Assembly (NCBI GenBank): GCA_964468205.1
Contig: CAYXVG010000014.1
Span: forward strand, 1-64,000
Length of the DNA: 64,000 nt
Reading direction: 5' to 3'
Origin: CAWELS01 sp964468205
GTDB lineage: Bacteria; Acidobacteriota; Terriglobia; Bryobacterales; Bryobacteraceae
A program made the position numbers and the translations under genes. Positions 34,279 through 43,126 of the stretch are shown here, one piece after another (position 1 is the first letter of the stretch; the number at the start of each line of letters is the position of its first letter). The notes beneath the pieces were generated by a model that was not told the origin of the DNA, ran no database searches, and was given only the letters and a program-made list of their open reading frames with translations.

Positions 34279-35031
34279 CTATTGCTGCTCCTGGTTCAGG
34301 TGCAGTCCCTTATGGATAGCGTAGAGCGCAAGCTCCAGCCGGTCCGAAACGCCGAGCTTATCGAAGATATTGTGCAAGTGATTCTTGACTGTCTGCTCGC
34401 TGATGAACATCTTTTCGGCCATTTCGCGGTTCCGGTAGCCCTGGGCGACCAGGGCGACAATCTCGCGCTCGCGGTTGCTGAGCGGTGAGCGGGAGCGTCC
34501 TCCGCGGCCGCTTGGAGAGCCCTCGCCGGGCGCGGCAAACTGCCGCATCACGGCCGCGGTGGTGTGGGAGTCCAGCCAGATCTCGCCCTCGTGAACCTTC
34601 CGGATGCTTTTGATGATCAACTCGGGGGCGGTCTGCTTCACCACGATGCCAGAGCAGCCCAATTTCATCGCCTGGACCCATTCGTTCTTGTCCTCGGAAG
34701 CGGTGAGAACAATGGTCTTGCTGCCGGTTTTCAGGTGCTGCAAGGTTTGAAGAACGGCGAGCCCGTCCATTCCGGGCATTTTCAGATCGAGCAGAACAAT
34801 GTCGGGCCTGGCCTCTTTCACCGTTTCGAGCACCTCGCGCCCGTCGGCAGCCTCAGCCACAACCTCGAGGTCCTCCTCGAGATCGATCAATTTGCGCAAG
34901 CCCTCACGCACCACGGGGTGGTCGTCGGCAAGCATGATGCGGATCGAAGTGTGCTCTGTCTCCTCCTCAACGGTTTCGGTGACTGCGGGCGTTTGCTCCA
35001 CTTCGGAGGCGGAGACACTTGTTTCTTTCAT
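34279..35031 (-). CDS. NarL/FixJ-type response regulator
   Basis: A 250-residue protein. An acidic N-terminal extension of about 29 residues precedes the receiver domain (acidic pair Asp 36/37; phospho-acceptor Asp 82 in IVLLDLKMPGMDG; Lys in GIVVKQTA). A LuxR-type helix-turn-helix follows (LSNREREIVALVAQGY, EQTVKNHLHNIF). No sensor kinase lies next to it. ATG 35031 is chosen because a GGGAGAG lies just upstream. Confidence 0.9.
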   Translation of the reverse strand: MKETSVSASEVEQTPAVTETVEEETEHTSIRIMLADDHPVVREGLRKLIDLEEDLEVVAEAADGREVLETVKEARPDIVLLDLKMPGMDGLAVLQTLQHLKTGSKTIVLTASEDKNEWVQAMKLGCSGIVVKQTAPELIIKSIRKVHEGEIWLDSHTTAAVMRQFAAPGEGSPSGRGGRSRSPLSNREREIVALVAQGYRNREMAEKMFISEQTVKNHLHNIFDKLGVSDRLELALYAIHKGLHLNQEQQ

Positions 35032-35283
35032 TACTTCTCTCCCTAACGGCTTACGAACGATTCTATCCGGTGGTCCTAGTACTTCGCCAATCTCAGGTAC
35101 TCCTATGACGGACCACCCATAATTCTTATCGGCCAATAAGTACTGGAACCTTTAGCCTGTCGAGCTAAGGCCAAAACCCTAGGCTAAGGCGGCAGGCGTC
35201 TGGACGGAGTTTCCCATCGTATTTTCTTGAACTGCCGGACAGCGTACCATAGAGATAAAAGGAGGGGCAGTGGCAGAGACCTT

Positions 35284-36339
35284 ATGGAGTCGATTTACTA
35301 TGTCGTGACCTGGTTGTGTCACCGCACTTGCGAGCACTGCTACGACGATAGATTCCGGCCATATCACGGCGCGGGACTCGATGAAGTAGTCACACAATCG
35401 CGGGAGAATTTTCCCCGTGTGATTGCGAACTTTCCGCCGAAAATGACGTACTTGGACCTCGGAGACGCCGATTCCCGCGGCCGTTTTCGCGAGAAGACGG
35501 GGACGGTCATCCTGGCTGGCGGCGAGGTACTGCTGGACGCCGTCCGCAAACCAGTCCTCTACCCGGCGATGGCCTTGTTACGTGAGAAGTACCGCGATCA
35601 CGGCGGAGTACGGCTGGGCATACAGACCACCGGCGACACTCTGAACAGCCGCATCCTCGGCGAGTTGAAAGAGCACGGAGTTTGGATGGTTTCAATCTCC
35701 GGAGTGGATCCCTATCACAAGGGCCTCGAGAGCGAAGCGGCCCGGGAGAAGCTCCAATCGAAGCTGACGCGAATGTTCGAATCCCATGGATTCCGCGAAT
35801 TGCCGCCCAAGACGGAACGCAACGGCCATGATATTGAAGGCGGGCCTTTCTATCATTTCTTCGGCGCCCAGCCGGACTCCTGGATCGGCAAGCTCTGGCC
35901 CCGCGGGCGCGCCGAGGAGAACGAGCTCTCCACGGCCGATATCACCGAGAATTTCTGCAACCGCTGGTCCGGGGGCCTGAACTTCCTGCAACACAAGTAC
36001 AGCGGTTCGGAAGTGTCCGTGGACCCGGCCGGAGACGTGTTTCCCTGCTGCATCAAGACGCGGAAGCCGGTAGGCAACCTAATCGAGGAGCCGCTCGAGG
36101 AAATCCTGAACCGGCTGCAGGGCAACCCCGTCTATGAGGCGATCTCCATGGGACATCCCGAGCGCATGGGGATCACGCACGGCTGGAGCGTGGAGGATTT
36201 CCTCGATAAATCACGCCGGGTCACGCGCTCCGGCGAGATCTATCAGAATCTCTGCATCGGATGCGACGCTTTCCACGAGGAGGTGCTCATGGCGAGCGAA
36301 AACCTGGTCTCGATCACCACGCCAGAGGACCGGGAGTGA
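35284..36339 (+). CDS. Radical SAM/SPASM-domain protein
   Basis: A 351-residue protein. CHRTCEHC (Cys 12, 16, 19) is the radical SAM cluster motif right at the N-terminus. GTVILAGGEVLLD and GIQTTGDTLNS follow. The C-terminal part has DPAGDVFPCCIKTRKPVGN and LCIGCDAFHEE, Cys-rich SPASM-like cluster motifs. The substrate is unknown; peptides are possible, but no precursor peptide was seen nearby. A GGAGGGG lies 17 bases upstream of ATG 35284. Confidence 0.85.
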   Translation: MESIYYVVTWLCHRTCEHCYDDRFRPYHGAGLDEVVTQSRENFPRVIANFPPKMTYLDLGDADSRGRFREKTGTVILAGGEVLLDAVRKPVLYPAMALLREKYRDHGGVRLGIQTTGDTLNSRILGELKEHGVWMVSISGVDPYHKGLESEAAREKLQSKLTRMFESHGFRELPPKTERNGHDIEGGPFYHFFGAQPDSWIGKLWPRGRAEENELSTADITENFCNRWSGGLNFLQHKYSGSEVSVDPAGDVFPCCIKTRKPVGNLIEEPLEEILNRLQGNPVYEAISMGHPERMGITHGWSVEDFLDKSRRVTRSGEIYQNLCIGCDAFHEEVLMASENLVSITTPEDRE

Positions 36340-36352
36340 CGGCGGCGGGCGG

Positions 36353-37024
36353 TTACCGGTCAGTCCACTTGAGCTCGGCGTCGGAGCGGCGCACGTAGTT
36401 GGCGTCGACCGCCGCCGGGTCGAGCGCGGCGCCCTCCGCAAACCGCATGGAGGCGATGCGGGCCACCGCGGCGGCCTGGGCCCGCGGAACCTCGGTGATG
36501 CGGGCGTGCTCGAAACGGGTACCCGTGAGGGCGGGGCGGAACGGCGCGAAGCCGGTGCAGAGGAACTCGATATCGCCCGCGGGCAGCGCCGCCAGCCAGT
36601 CCGGGAAGCGCGTCACGGTCTCGCCCGCTAGGAGTTCCAGCGGGCCGTTGTAGAGAGCCGCATAGATTTCTCCCCGCCGGGCGTCCAGCAGCGTGGCACG
36701 GAGCGGCACGGAGCCGAACCAGGCCAGCGCCTGGAGGCTCGAAACCGCCACCACCGGCTTTCCGGCGGCCTCGGCCAGTCCTTTCACCGCGGCCAAGCCG
36801 ACGCGGACCCCGGTGAACGAACCAGGGCCGCTCGCGGCGGCGAAGCAGTCGACTCCGGCCACCGTCCAGCCGTGTCTCGAGAACAACGCTTCCAGTTGCC
36901 CGTAGATCACATGGGAGAAGCCATCGGAGGAGTGGACCATACGCTCTTCGAGGAGGTTCCCGCCTTCAAGCAAGGCGATGCTGCCGAACTCGCTAGTGGT
37001 GTCGAGACTGAGGATCCGGGCCAT
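36353..37024 (-). CDS. tsaB: tRNA t6A biosynthesis protein TsaB
   Basis: A 223-residue protein. ILSLDTTSEFGSIALL and CFAAASGPGSFTGVRVGL are the ASKHA-fold signatures of TsaB, with FLCTGFAPFRPAL and VDANYVRR in the C-terminal half. TsaB binds TsaD to make threonylcarbamoyladenosine on ANN-decoding tRNAs. It is intact and essential in most bacteria. Confidence 0.93.
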   Translation of the reverse strand: MARILSLDTTSEFGSIALLEGGNLLEERMVHSSDGFSHVIYGQLEALFSRHGWTVAGVDCFAAASGPGSFTGVRVGLAAVKGLAEAAGKPVVAVSSLQALAWFGSVPLRATLLDARRGEIYAALYNGPLELLAGETVTRFPDWLAALPAGDIEFLCTGFAPFRPALTGTRFEHARITEVPRAQAAAVARIASMRFAEGAALDPAAVDANYVRRSDAELKWTDR

Positions 37025-37030
37025 GAAGAT

Positions 37031-38887
37031 CTATTCGATAAGCGTGAAAACCCGGTTCAACGAGTACACTTTGCCCAGGGCGTTCATACCGAGGAGGCGG
37101 AGATTCAAATTAGCCGGTAGCCGGCCGAAGCTGGCCGGTACCCGGAACTCGCCGGTAGTGCCGGTGGCCAGCACGCGGTAGCCGTGGCTGCCGCCGGCGA
37201 TCTCACCGGTGAGCATGAAGCGCATGTTGCTGGTGGCCCGGGTCTCGCGATTCAGTTTCACCGAAAACGGAATGGGCTTGCTGAGGGAGAGTTCAGTGCC
37301 GGCCGGTTCCACCAATTCATAGGGCCGCCTCGCCGGGTCGTACTCGATCTCCTGGACCGGAATGCGGCGGGAAGCGAAATGCCAGCGCTGGGCCATACTG
37401 GCTTTGCGGCCATCGCGGGAAAGGTGCAGGATCCAATCGTGATTCAGGTTGGGCGGCGTACCTGAAAACTGCTCGCCCTTGAACTCCTTTTCCTTCTTGA
37501 TTTGGACGGACTCGCCGGTGATGGGGTTGATCCAGTAGACATCGTACTTGCGCTTCTCCACCAGGATCTCCACCGGCCCGGGCTCTTCGATGTAGACCAT
37601 GTACTCGACACCGGTAAGCGCCAGCGCCCGGCCGCCATCGACGTCGAAAAAGGGCTCGAGTTCCCAGTGGCGCGTGCGGGACATGATGTCGTACCAGGCG
37701 GTCATCTGCGCCGCGCCGGGAGCGTCCAGGTACTTCGCGTCCGGTTCGAAATCGCGCCCGCCATAGGTTCCCGTGTTGCCGTAGGTCGGGTGGGCTCCGC
37801 TCATGGTGTTATTCCAGAGACGCTTGCGGAAGGCGTCCGTGCCGACGTGGTGGGAGTGCGAGGCGCCGGCGCCGGAATTCTCGTAGCCGAACTCGGTGTT
37901 GACCTGCGGCCGGGGGTACATCTCGTGCTCGATGGAAAGGACGGCGATGTCGGAGGTCTGGTAGGCGATGTAGTCCATCCAGCCATCCTGCAGCAGCGGC
38001 GCGGAGGTCGTGTTGGTATGGGTCGAGCGGGGGTGGTCGTAGGGATCGAGTTTCTTAATCAGGGTCCCGATCTCGTTGAGCAAAGGACGGCCGTCCTCGT
38101 ACTCCTCGAACTCCTGGACGCCCTGCCAGGTGACGTTCATGGCCGCGTAGCGGGAGACCACGTATTCGATGTACCGCTGGCGTTCCTGCCAGGAGGGAAA
38201 GAGTTCGGCCAAGTGGTTCTGGTCGCCGGCGAGTACCAGGTCGGCGGTGATGCCTTGACGGTTCATGTAGAGGATGCGCTGGTCGAGTTCCTGAAAGTAC
38301 GCCGGGTTCGGCGTGCCATCCGCGGCCAGAGCCTGATCCATGCCCGGGAAGTCGCCTGTCACGAGGCCGCGGATGTGGTTGAACTTCTGCTCCGCCCGGA
38401 CGTCGACCATGCGCTCGAAGAGTTGCCGGTCCATGACGGCGAAGCGGTAACTGGTGTCACCCATCCAGAGATGGGGCGTGGGACGCACCGGGTCGTCGGT
38501 GTGGGAGAAGTGGCGGGTGTTCTGGACGACGACGAATCCTCGGGAATCCGAGGGCGTGGCGTTGATGCGGCCCTCCATGCCCTCGAACCGCGGCACATTG
38601 CTGGTGACCCGGAAGATCCATTCTCCAGGGATCAGTGGCGTGAAGCGGATCACCATGCGGCGGCCGCCGTCCCAGAAGGCGTGTATCAGGTAGGTGCGGG
38701 CTTCTGGCGAGCGCACCTCGGCGTGCATGCGGACGGACTGAAACGGATTCGGATGATCCGCGGCCTCGGCGTCATTGAGTTCAAAGACGAGATCGCAAAG
38801 CGAATAGACCGGCGTCTCCGGACACGCCGGCTGCGCCATCGCCGAGGAGAGCAGGATTGTACCCAGTAGCAGCGCTCGGTATATCAT
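37031..38887 (-). CDS. Secreted DUF5060/DUF4038-type glycoside-hydrolase-like protein
   Basis: A 618-residue protein with signal peptide (MIYRALLLGTILLSSAMA). The first 110 residues resemble DUF5060, a beta-sandwich that precedes DUF4038 barrels. The barrel has HLWMGDTSYRFAVMD, DLVLAGDQNHLAELF, VQEFEEYEDGR and VNTEFGYENSG; the two Glu segments fit the GH-A acid/base and nucleophile. A C-terminal beta region follows. The upstream extension of the frame is not signal-like. Confidence 0.75.
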   Translation of the reverse strand: MIYRALLLGTILLSSAMAQPACPETPVYSLCDLVFELNDAEAADHPNPFQSVRMHAEVRSPEARTYLIHAFWDGGRRMVIRFTPLIPGEWIFRVTSNVPRFEGMEGRINATPSDSRGFVVVQNTRHFSHTDDPVRPTPHLWMGDTSYRFAVMDRQLFERMVDVRAEQKFNHIRGLVTGDFPGMDQALAADGTPNPAYFQELDQRILYMNRQGITADLVLAGDQNHLAELFPSWQERQRYIEYVVSRYAAMNVTWQGVQEFEEYEDGRPLLNEIGTLIKKLDPYDHPRSTHTNTTSAPLLQDGWMDYIAYQTSDIAVLSIEHEMYPRPQVNTEFGYENSGAGASHSHHVGTDAFRKRLWNNTMSGAHPTYGNTGTYGGRDFEPDAKYLDAPGAAQMTAWYDIMSRTRHWELEPFFDVDGGRALALTGVEYMVYIEEPGPVEILVEKRKYDVYWINPITGESVQIKKEKEFKGEQFSGTPPNLNHDWILHLSRDGRKASMAQRWHFASRRIPVQEIEYDPARRPYELVEPAGTELSLSKPIPFSVKLNRETRATSNMRFMLTGEIAGGSHGYRVLATGTTGEFRVPASFGRLPANLNLRLLGMNALGKVYSLNRVFTLIE

Positions 38888-38936
38888 TGATTCTAGTTTA
38901 ACGAGTAGCACAGAACTGCAAAACAAAGGAGACGCT

Positions 38937-40334
38937 ATGTCCGCTTCCAACCGGCGTAATTTTCTCAAAGCCGCCACTGCCGCCGCGGCCGCCGCGCCAG
39001 CGGCCGCCGCGAGCAGCAAGAGTGCAAACGACCGCATCCGGGTGGCCGTCGTGGGCCTACGGGGCCGCGGCCGCTCCCTTATTCAAGCCTTCCACGAGCT
39101 GGGTAAAGACAACGTCGAGATCGTCACTTTCTGCGACTGCGACGACAACGTGATGGCGGAACGCGCCGGGGGCTATGAGCAGCTTTCCGGCAAGAAGCTC
39201 CAGCGCGTGAAGGACATGCGCGCCGTGATGGACGACAAATCCATCGACGTCGTCGGTTTCGCCACGCCCAACCACTGGCACGCGCTTGGTACGATCTGGG
39301 CCTGCCAGGCCGGGAAGGATGTCTACGTCGAGAAGCCGGGATCGCACAACATTTTCGAAGGCCGCCAGGTGGTGGAGGCGGCGCGAAAGTACAAGCGCAT
39401 CGTGCAGCACGGCACCCAGAACCGCTCCAGCCCGAACATCATGGAGGGCATCGAGCAGCTCAAGAACGGCATTATCGGCCGGGTCTACATGGCCCGGGGC
39501 ATCGCGTACAAGAAGCGCCAGGGCTTCCAGGCGATTAACGAAAAGCCGGTGCCACAGGGCCTGGATTGGGATATGTGGCAGGGGCCGGCCCCTTACAATC
39601 CGTTCGCCCCGGAGCGCCACCGCGGGTGGCATCTGGTCTTCGATTACGGCAACGGCGACATCGGGAACCAGGGGGTCCACGAGCTCGACATCATTCGCTG
39701 GGGTCTCGGCCTCAACGAGCATCCGACCAAGGTGGCCTCGATGGGCGGCGTTTATGTCGACCGGGGCGCCCAGGATTACCCGCAGATCCACTCGGCGATG
39801 TTCGAGTGGAAGGACAAGGATATCCTGGTCACCTTCGAGACCCGCTCCGGCTACACCAACCCCGAGGCCGGCATGGGCAAAGAGTTCATTTTCCTCGACA
39901 AGCGCAACGCCGTCGGCGTCATTTTCCTCGGCGCCGACGGATACATGATCATGCCGGACTACTCGAGCTACTACACCTTCCTCGGGAAGAAGGCGGAGCC
40001 GGGACCGAAGGCCGAGGCCGGCGGCATGGTGCGGCAGCTTGCCGTCCCGCGCGTCAAGGGACCGAGCGCGGTGGGCGCGGGAAACATTACGGATCTGCCC
40101 CACTTCGAGAGCTTCATCAAGGCCGTCCGCAGCCGCAATGAGAGCGATCTTCGCTCCGGCCCAGACGATTTGCACTACTCCTCCTCGCTCAACCACTTGG
40201 CCAACATTTCCTACCGGACAGGCCGGATGATCCACTTCGACCCCAAGACCGAGCAGTGCATCGGCGACGCCGAAGCCAATAAACTCCTAACCCGCGACTA
40301 CCGGAAACCCTACGTAGTCCCAGCTAAAGTCTGA
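38937..40334 (+). CDS. Exported Gfo/Idh/MocA-family oxidoreductase
   Basis: A 465-residue protein with a Tat leader (SASNRRNFLKAATAAAAAA). IRVAVVGLRGRGRSLIQA and YVEKPGSHNIFEGRQV are the cofactor and Lys-Pro motifs; HRGWHLVFDYGNGDIGNQGVH is the His-containing region. A tail PVPQGLDWDMWQGPAP is shared with the family of secreted oxidoreductases common in Planctomycetes and Acidobacteria. It is divergent from the DUF5060/DUF4038 gene, with 49 bases between the starts. Confidence 0.87.
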   Translation: MSASNRRNFLKAATAAAAAAPAAAASSKSANDRIRVAVVGLRGRGRSLIQAFHELGKDNVEIVTFCDCDDNVMAERAGGYEQLSGKKLQRVKDMRAVMDDKSIDVVGFATPNHWHALGTIWACQAGKDVYVEKPGSHNIFEGRQVVEAARKYKRIVQHGTQNRSSPNIMEGIEQLKNGIIGRVYMARGIAYKKRQGFQAINEKPVPQGLDWDMWQGPAPYNPFAPERHRGWHLVFDYGNGDIGNQGVHELDIIRWGLGLNEHPTKVASMGGVYVDRGAQDYPQIHSAMFEWKDKDILVTFETRSGYTNPEAGMGKEFIFLDKRNAVGVIFLGADGYMIMPDYSSYYTFLGKKAEPGPKAEAGGMVRQLAVPRVKGPSAVGAGNITDLPHFESFIKAVRSRNESDLRSGPDDLHYSSSLNHLANISYRTGRMIHFDPKTEQCIGDAEANKLLTRDYRKPYVVPAKV

Positions 40335-40367
40335 GCGCGGGAACAGCCCCGCCTTTTCCGCGATCCA

Positions 40368-41471
40368 CTACGAGGCCGCCCCGGCGGCGGCCTCGTACAA
40401 TGCCACGATGTTCTCCGCCGGGGTCACCGGTTGGAGGTTGTGGCAAGGTCCGATCACGTAGCCTTTCCCTTGCCCGAACAGGCGGACGTTTTCCGCCACC
40501 TCCCGCCGCACGTCAGCGGGACGGCCGAATGCCAGGGTCTGTTGATTGTCCACCCCGCCGTGGAAGACCACCGCTGGACCGAAGTCCCGCGCCAGAGCGT
40601 CCCGTTCCATTCCCCGGCAGCGCCATTGGATCGGATTCAGGACATCAATGCCGATCTCCAGCAAGTCCGGAATCACCTTGCGGATGGCTCCGTCATCGTG
40701 ATGAAAGACGCGAACATCATAGGAGTGCGCCAGATCGATCATCCGGCGCATCCAGGGCTTCAGGAATCGCCGGAAACAGGTGAGGCTCATGAGCAGCGAC
40801 TTCTGCGTGCCAAGGTCCTCGGCGACATACACGAAATCGATCAGATCGGCGGCTTCCTCGAGAATTCGCCGGATCAATGTCTCCAACACCCAATGGATCC
40901 GTTCCAGGGCCGCTTCGGCGATGGCCGGGTTTTCGCCCAGGTCCACCAGCGCCTGCTCCATGCCGCGCATGCGCGAGTAGAGGTAGAAGAGCTCGTAGCA
41001 CCCGCACTGGATGGGATAGTCCTGCCACTGGGCGCAGGCGGAGCGGAGGCCGCCGACATCCCAATCCTGAGGGTCAGGCCAGGGGTAACGTTCGATACCG
41101 GAGACCGATTCCACCGCAGCCAGGGGTGAGCCGGTAGCCTCCTCGTAAACCCCCATGCCGCCGCCGTAGGCGATATCGACCGCGTCTACTCCCCACAGGC
41201 TCCACAAGGAAGGGGTATGCCAGGTTTCCTCCCGGGCCGCCGGGTGGCGCGGCTCGATGCGCACGCACTTGTCAATCCCCAGCCGCTCCCACAGCCCGCG
41301 GTGCGCGCCATACTCGATGATGACGTTCGGTGGAGCCTCTTCGGCGGACTCCTCGACGCCCAACTCCGCCATGAGCCGCGAGGTTACTTCTCCGGTGGCC
41401 CAGTAGTCGCATGGAAGCCGGTCTGCTACCTCGCCGTCGAAGAGCGCCATCCATCGCTGTTTGGGAGTCAT
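40368..41471 (-). CDS. Uroporphyrinogen decarboxylase-family protein
   Basis: A 367-residue protein of the URO-D superfamily. Examples are VFHHDDGAIRKVIPDLLEIG and VVFHGGVDNQQTLAFG, with PAENIVALYEA at the end. Family members outside HemE are usually methyltransferase-like (for example MtaA-like) and not decarboxylases; a glycine-rich loop GGGMGVYEEATG replaces the HemE start motif. The ATG overlaps the Cas6-like gene stop (ATGA). The role is undetermined. Confidence 0.8.
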   Translation of the reverse strand: MTPKQRWMALFDGEVADRLPCDYWATGEVTSRLMAELGVEESAEEAPPNVIIEYGAHRGLWERLGIDKCVRIEPRHPAAREETWHTPSLWSLWGVDAVDIAYGGGMGVYEEATGSPLAAVESVSGIERYPWPDPQDWDVGGLRSACAQWQDYPIQCGCYELFYLYSRMRGMEQALVDLGENPAIAEAALERIHWVLETLIRRILEEAADLIDFVYVAEDLGTQKSLLMSLTCFRRFLKPWMRRMIDLAHSYDVRVFHHDDGAIRKVIPDLLEIGIDVLNPIQWRCRGMERDALARDFGPAVVFHGGVDNQQTLAFGRPADVRREVAENVRLFGQGKGYVIGPCHNLQPVTPAENIVALYEAAAGAAS

Positions 41472-42442
41472 GGCGCCGATGATATCACCACACGATCCGG
41501 CGTCCCGCCGAGCGCCTCGACCTCGATGGTTCCCTTCCCCCAGACCGTGTGCCGGCCCACGCCCGTCCACTGCGCGGCATTCAGAAAAGGGTACAGTTCC
41601 CTCATCTCGCCCCTGTATTCCGCCATGCCCACGAAGCCGCCGATCGGATGCGTCTGGCCGGTTCTCGAAGATCGCCGCATCACATCCCTCCACTCGATTT
41701 CACAGCGGGTCATCCGGATAAGCGACGCGCGTCTGCCGAGATCGCGGAAATCCACCTCCAGCGGCCCTTCCTGGTACAGCGCGCGAAGGGTGCTGATCCG
41801 GTCCCGGCAGCGATTGAAGAGAATTTGGAACTCCGGTTCCCGGACCAGCGTCTTCCCGGCTTTCAACTCGGTGGGCATTACGAAACGAACCCGGAGCCGC
41901 GTAACCGCACGGCCCGGAGTAAGGTCGAACGTGACCGGCGGTTCCGGGAGAACCGGTTGACCCTCTGCCCGCGTGAACGGAGGCGCCGCCACACGGCCGC
42001 TCAGCCCAAGCTGTTCCACGCTCTCGAGCCGCGCCTTTCCCCGCCGTGGACCAAGCCCCTCCCGCGCCAGTTCGGCGAACGCCGTGGTGAGGTGGCCAAT
42101 CGCCTCCGGATCGAGGGTGAACAGGTGCAGGTCAAAATGGAACGCGGAGCCAGCGCTTGCGCATGTGCCGTCGAGGTGGCCGGCCCGGAAGACAAACGGG
42201 CGCGGCCAGTCGGCCAGGCCGCTTGGCCCGGGTCCGGTGGTGGAGGGCTCGAATATTCGGGCGTAAGGGCACTCGTTTCTCCGCTCGCAGGTCCGGGCCC
42301 CGGGGCAGCCGGGGTCGCACACAATCTTGCGAAAATGCGTTCCCAGCGCGCCGCGCAGTATGTTGCCGGGCTTCCCGGCCGGAAAGATGACTTCATCCAA
42401 GGCGGTGAAGACGAACCGCAATCGATAGAAACGGAATGTCAC
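41468..42442 (-). CDS. Cas6-like RAMP protein without CRISPR neighbours
   Basis: A 324-residue protein. The N-terminus VTFRFYRLRFVFTALDEVI and GNILRGALGTHFRKIVC match the RAMP fold start. The C-terminal HPIGGFVGMAEYRGE with LNAAQWTGVGRHTVWGKGT is the Cas6-type (PF10040) G-rich loop. Cas6 cuts pre-crRNA repeats. No other cas gene and no repeat array is in this window. GTG 42442 is chosen as start; a TACAAT hexamer lies 11 bases upstream. The protein could be a stand-alone RNase with another role. Confidence 0.8.
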   Translation of the reverse strand: MTFRFYRLRFVFTALDEVIFPAGKPGNILRGALGTHFRKIVCDPGCPGARTCERRNECPYARIFEPSTTGPGPSGLADWPRPFVFRAGHLDGTCASAGSAFHFDLHLFTLDPEAIGHLTTAFAELAREGLGPRRGKARLESVEQLGLSGRVAAPPFTRAEGQPVLPEPPVTFDLTPGRAVTRLRVRFVMPTELKAGKTLVREPEFQILFNRCRDRISTLRALYQEGPLEVDFRDLGRRASLIRMTRCEIEWRDVMRRSSRTGQTHPIGGFVGMAEYRGEMRELYPFLNAAQWTGVGRHTVWGKGTIEVEALGGTPDRVVISSAP

Positions 42443-42453
42443 GGGGTAAGGCA

Positions 42454-42459
42454 ATTGTA
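42454..42459 (-). promoter_or_regulatory. Candidate -10 (TACAAT) with TTGCCG -35 for the Cas6-like gene
   Basis: On the minus strand TACAAT ends 11 bases before GTG 42442. A TTGCCG lies 16 bases further upstream, giving a plausible sigma-70 promoter. The leader would be only a few bases long. Confidence 0.4.
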
Positions 42460-42538
42460 CCGGCGATCGGCGGACCGGCAAAACGATGCTGCCGCCGCAC
42501 GAGCCGCCGGCGCTTCGCGGGACCGGCGAGCGCACCCG

Positions 42539-43126
42539 TCAGGAAGGATGAGGCCCGGCGCTCGCCTCCGTATCCATGAAGTAGTAGCAGATCATGTGGC
42601 AGATGATCATGTGGCCGTCTTCGATGCGGCCCATGTGCGTATCGGGGATGTTGATTTCCAGTTGCGAGAGCGGGCCAAGCTGGCCGCCGTCACGGCCGGT
42701 GAGTCCGATGGTGCGGCAACCCAGCGAATTGGCGTACTCGACGGCGCGCAGGACGTTGGGCGAGTTTCCAGAGCCGCTGATCGCCATCAGGAGATCACCC
42801 GGCGCGGCGAAGTTCTTCAGTTGCTCGACAAAAGCCACTTCATAACCGACGTCGTTGGCATAGGCCGTGATTGTGGGCAGCGAATCGGTGAGCGCCTGAA
42901 TGCGAAAACGCGCCGGACGGTTGTAGCTGGCGCCCTTCAGCATGTCGCAAACGAAGTGCGAGGCGGTGGAGGCGCTGCCTCCGTTTCCGCATACGAAGAT
43001 ATTCCTCCCCGCGGCGCGGGCCTCCTTGTACCACTCGATCGCCTGGTGAATTCTGGCGGCGTCGGTTTTGGCAATCGTGGCCAGCAGTTCCTCGCGGTAG
43101 GCGTTAGCGAAACCGTTTCCATTCAT
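42539..43126 (-). CDS. gmhA: SIS-domain phosphosugar isomerase, GmhA-like
   Basis: A 195-residue protein. CGNGGSASTASHFVCDMLKG and LLMAISGSGNSPNVLRAVEYA are the GmhA SIS motifs; GHMIICHMICYYFM is a characteristic C-terminal helix. GmhA converts sedoheptulose-7-phosphate to D-glycero-D-manno-heptose-7-phosphate for the LPS inner core. Its ATG shares a base with the ROK gene stop, so it ends the heptose operon. GmhA is favoured over other SIS proteins such as DiaA because of this context. Confidence 0.85.
   Translation of the reverse strand: MNGNGFANAYREELLATIAKTDAARIHQAIEWYKEARAAGRNIFVCGNGGSASTASHFVCDMLKGASYNRPARFRIQALTDSLPTITAYANDVGYEVAFVEQLKNFAAPGDLLMAISGSGNSPNVLRAVEYANSLGCRTIGLTGRDGGQLGPLSQLEINIPDTHMGRIEDGHMIICHMICYYFMDTEASAGPHPS

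Noticed and set aside
37502..38869. 455-codon plus-strand frame antisense to the DUF5060/DUF4038 gene
   Set aside because: It is a high-GC shadow of the real minus-strand gene, which has a signal peptide and family motifs.
40368..42535. CRISPR array near the Cas6-like gene
   Set aside because: No regularly spaced direct repeats were found in the flanking DNA.
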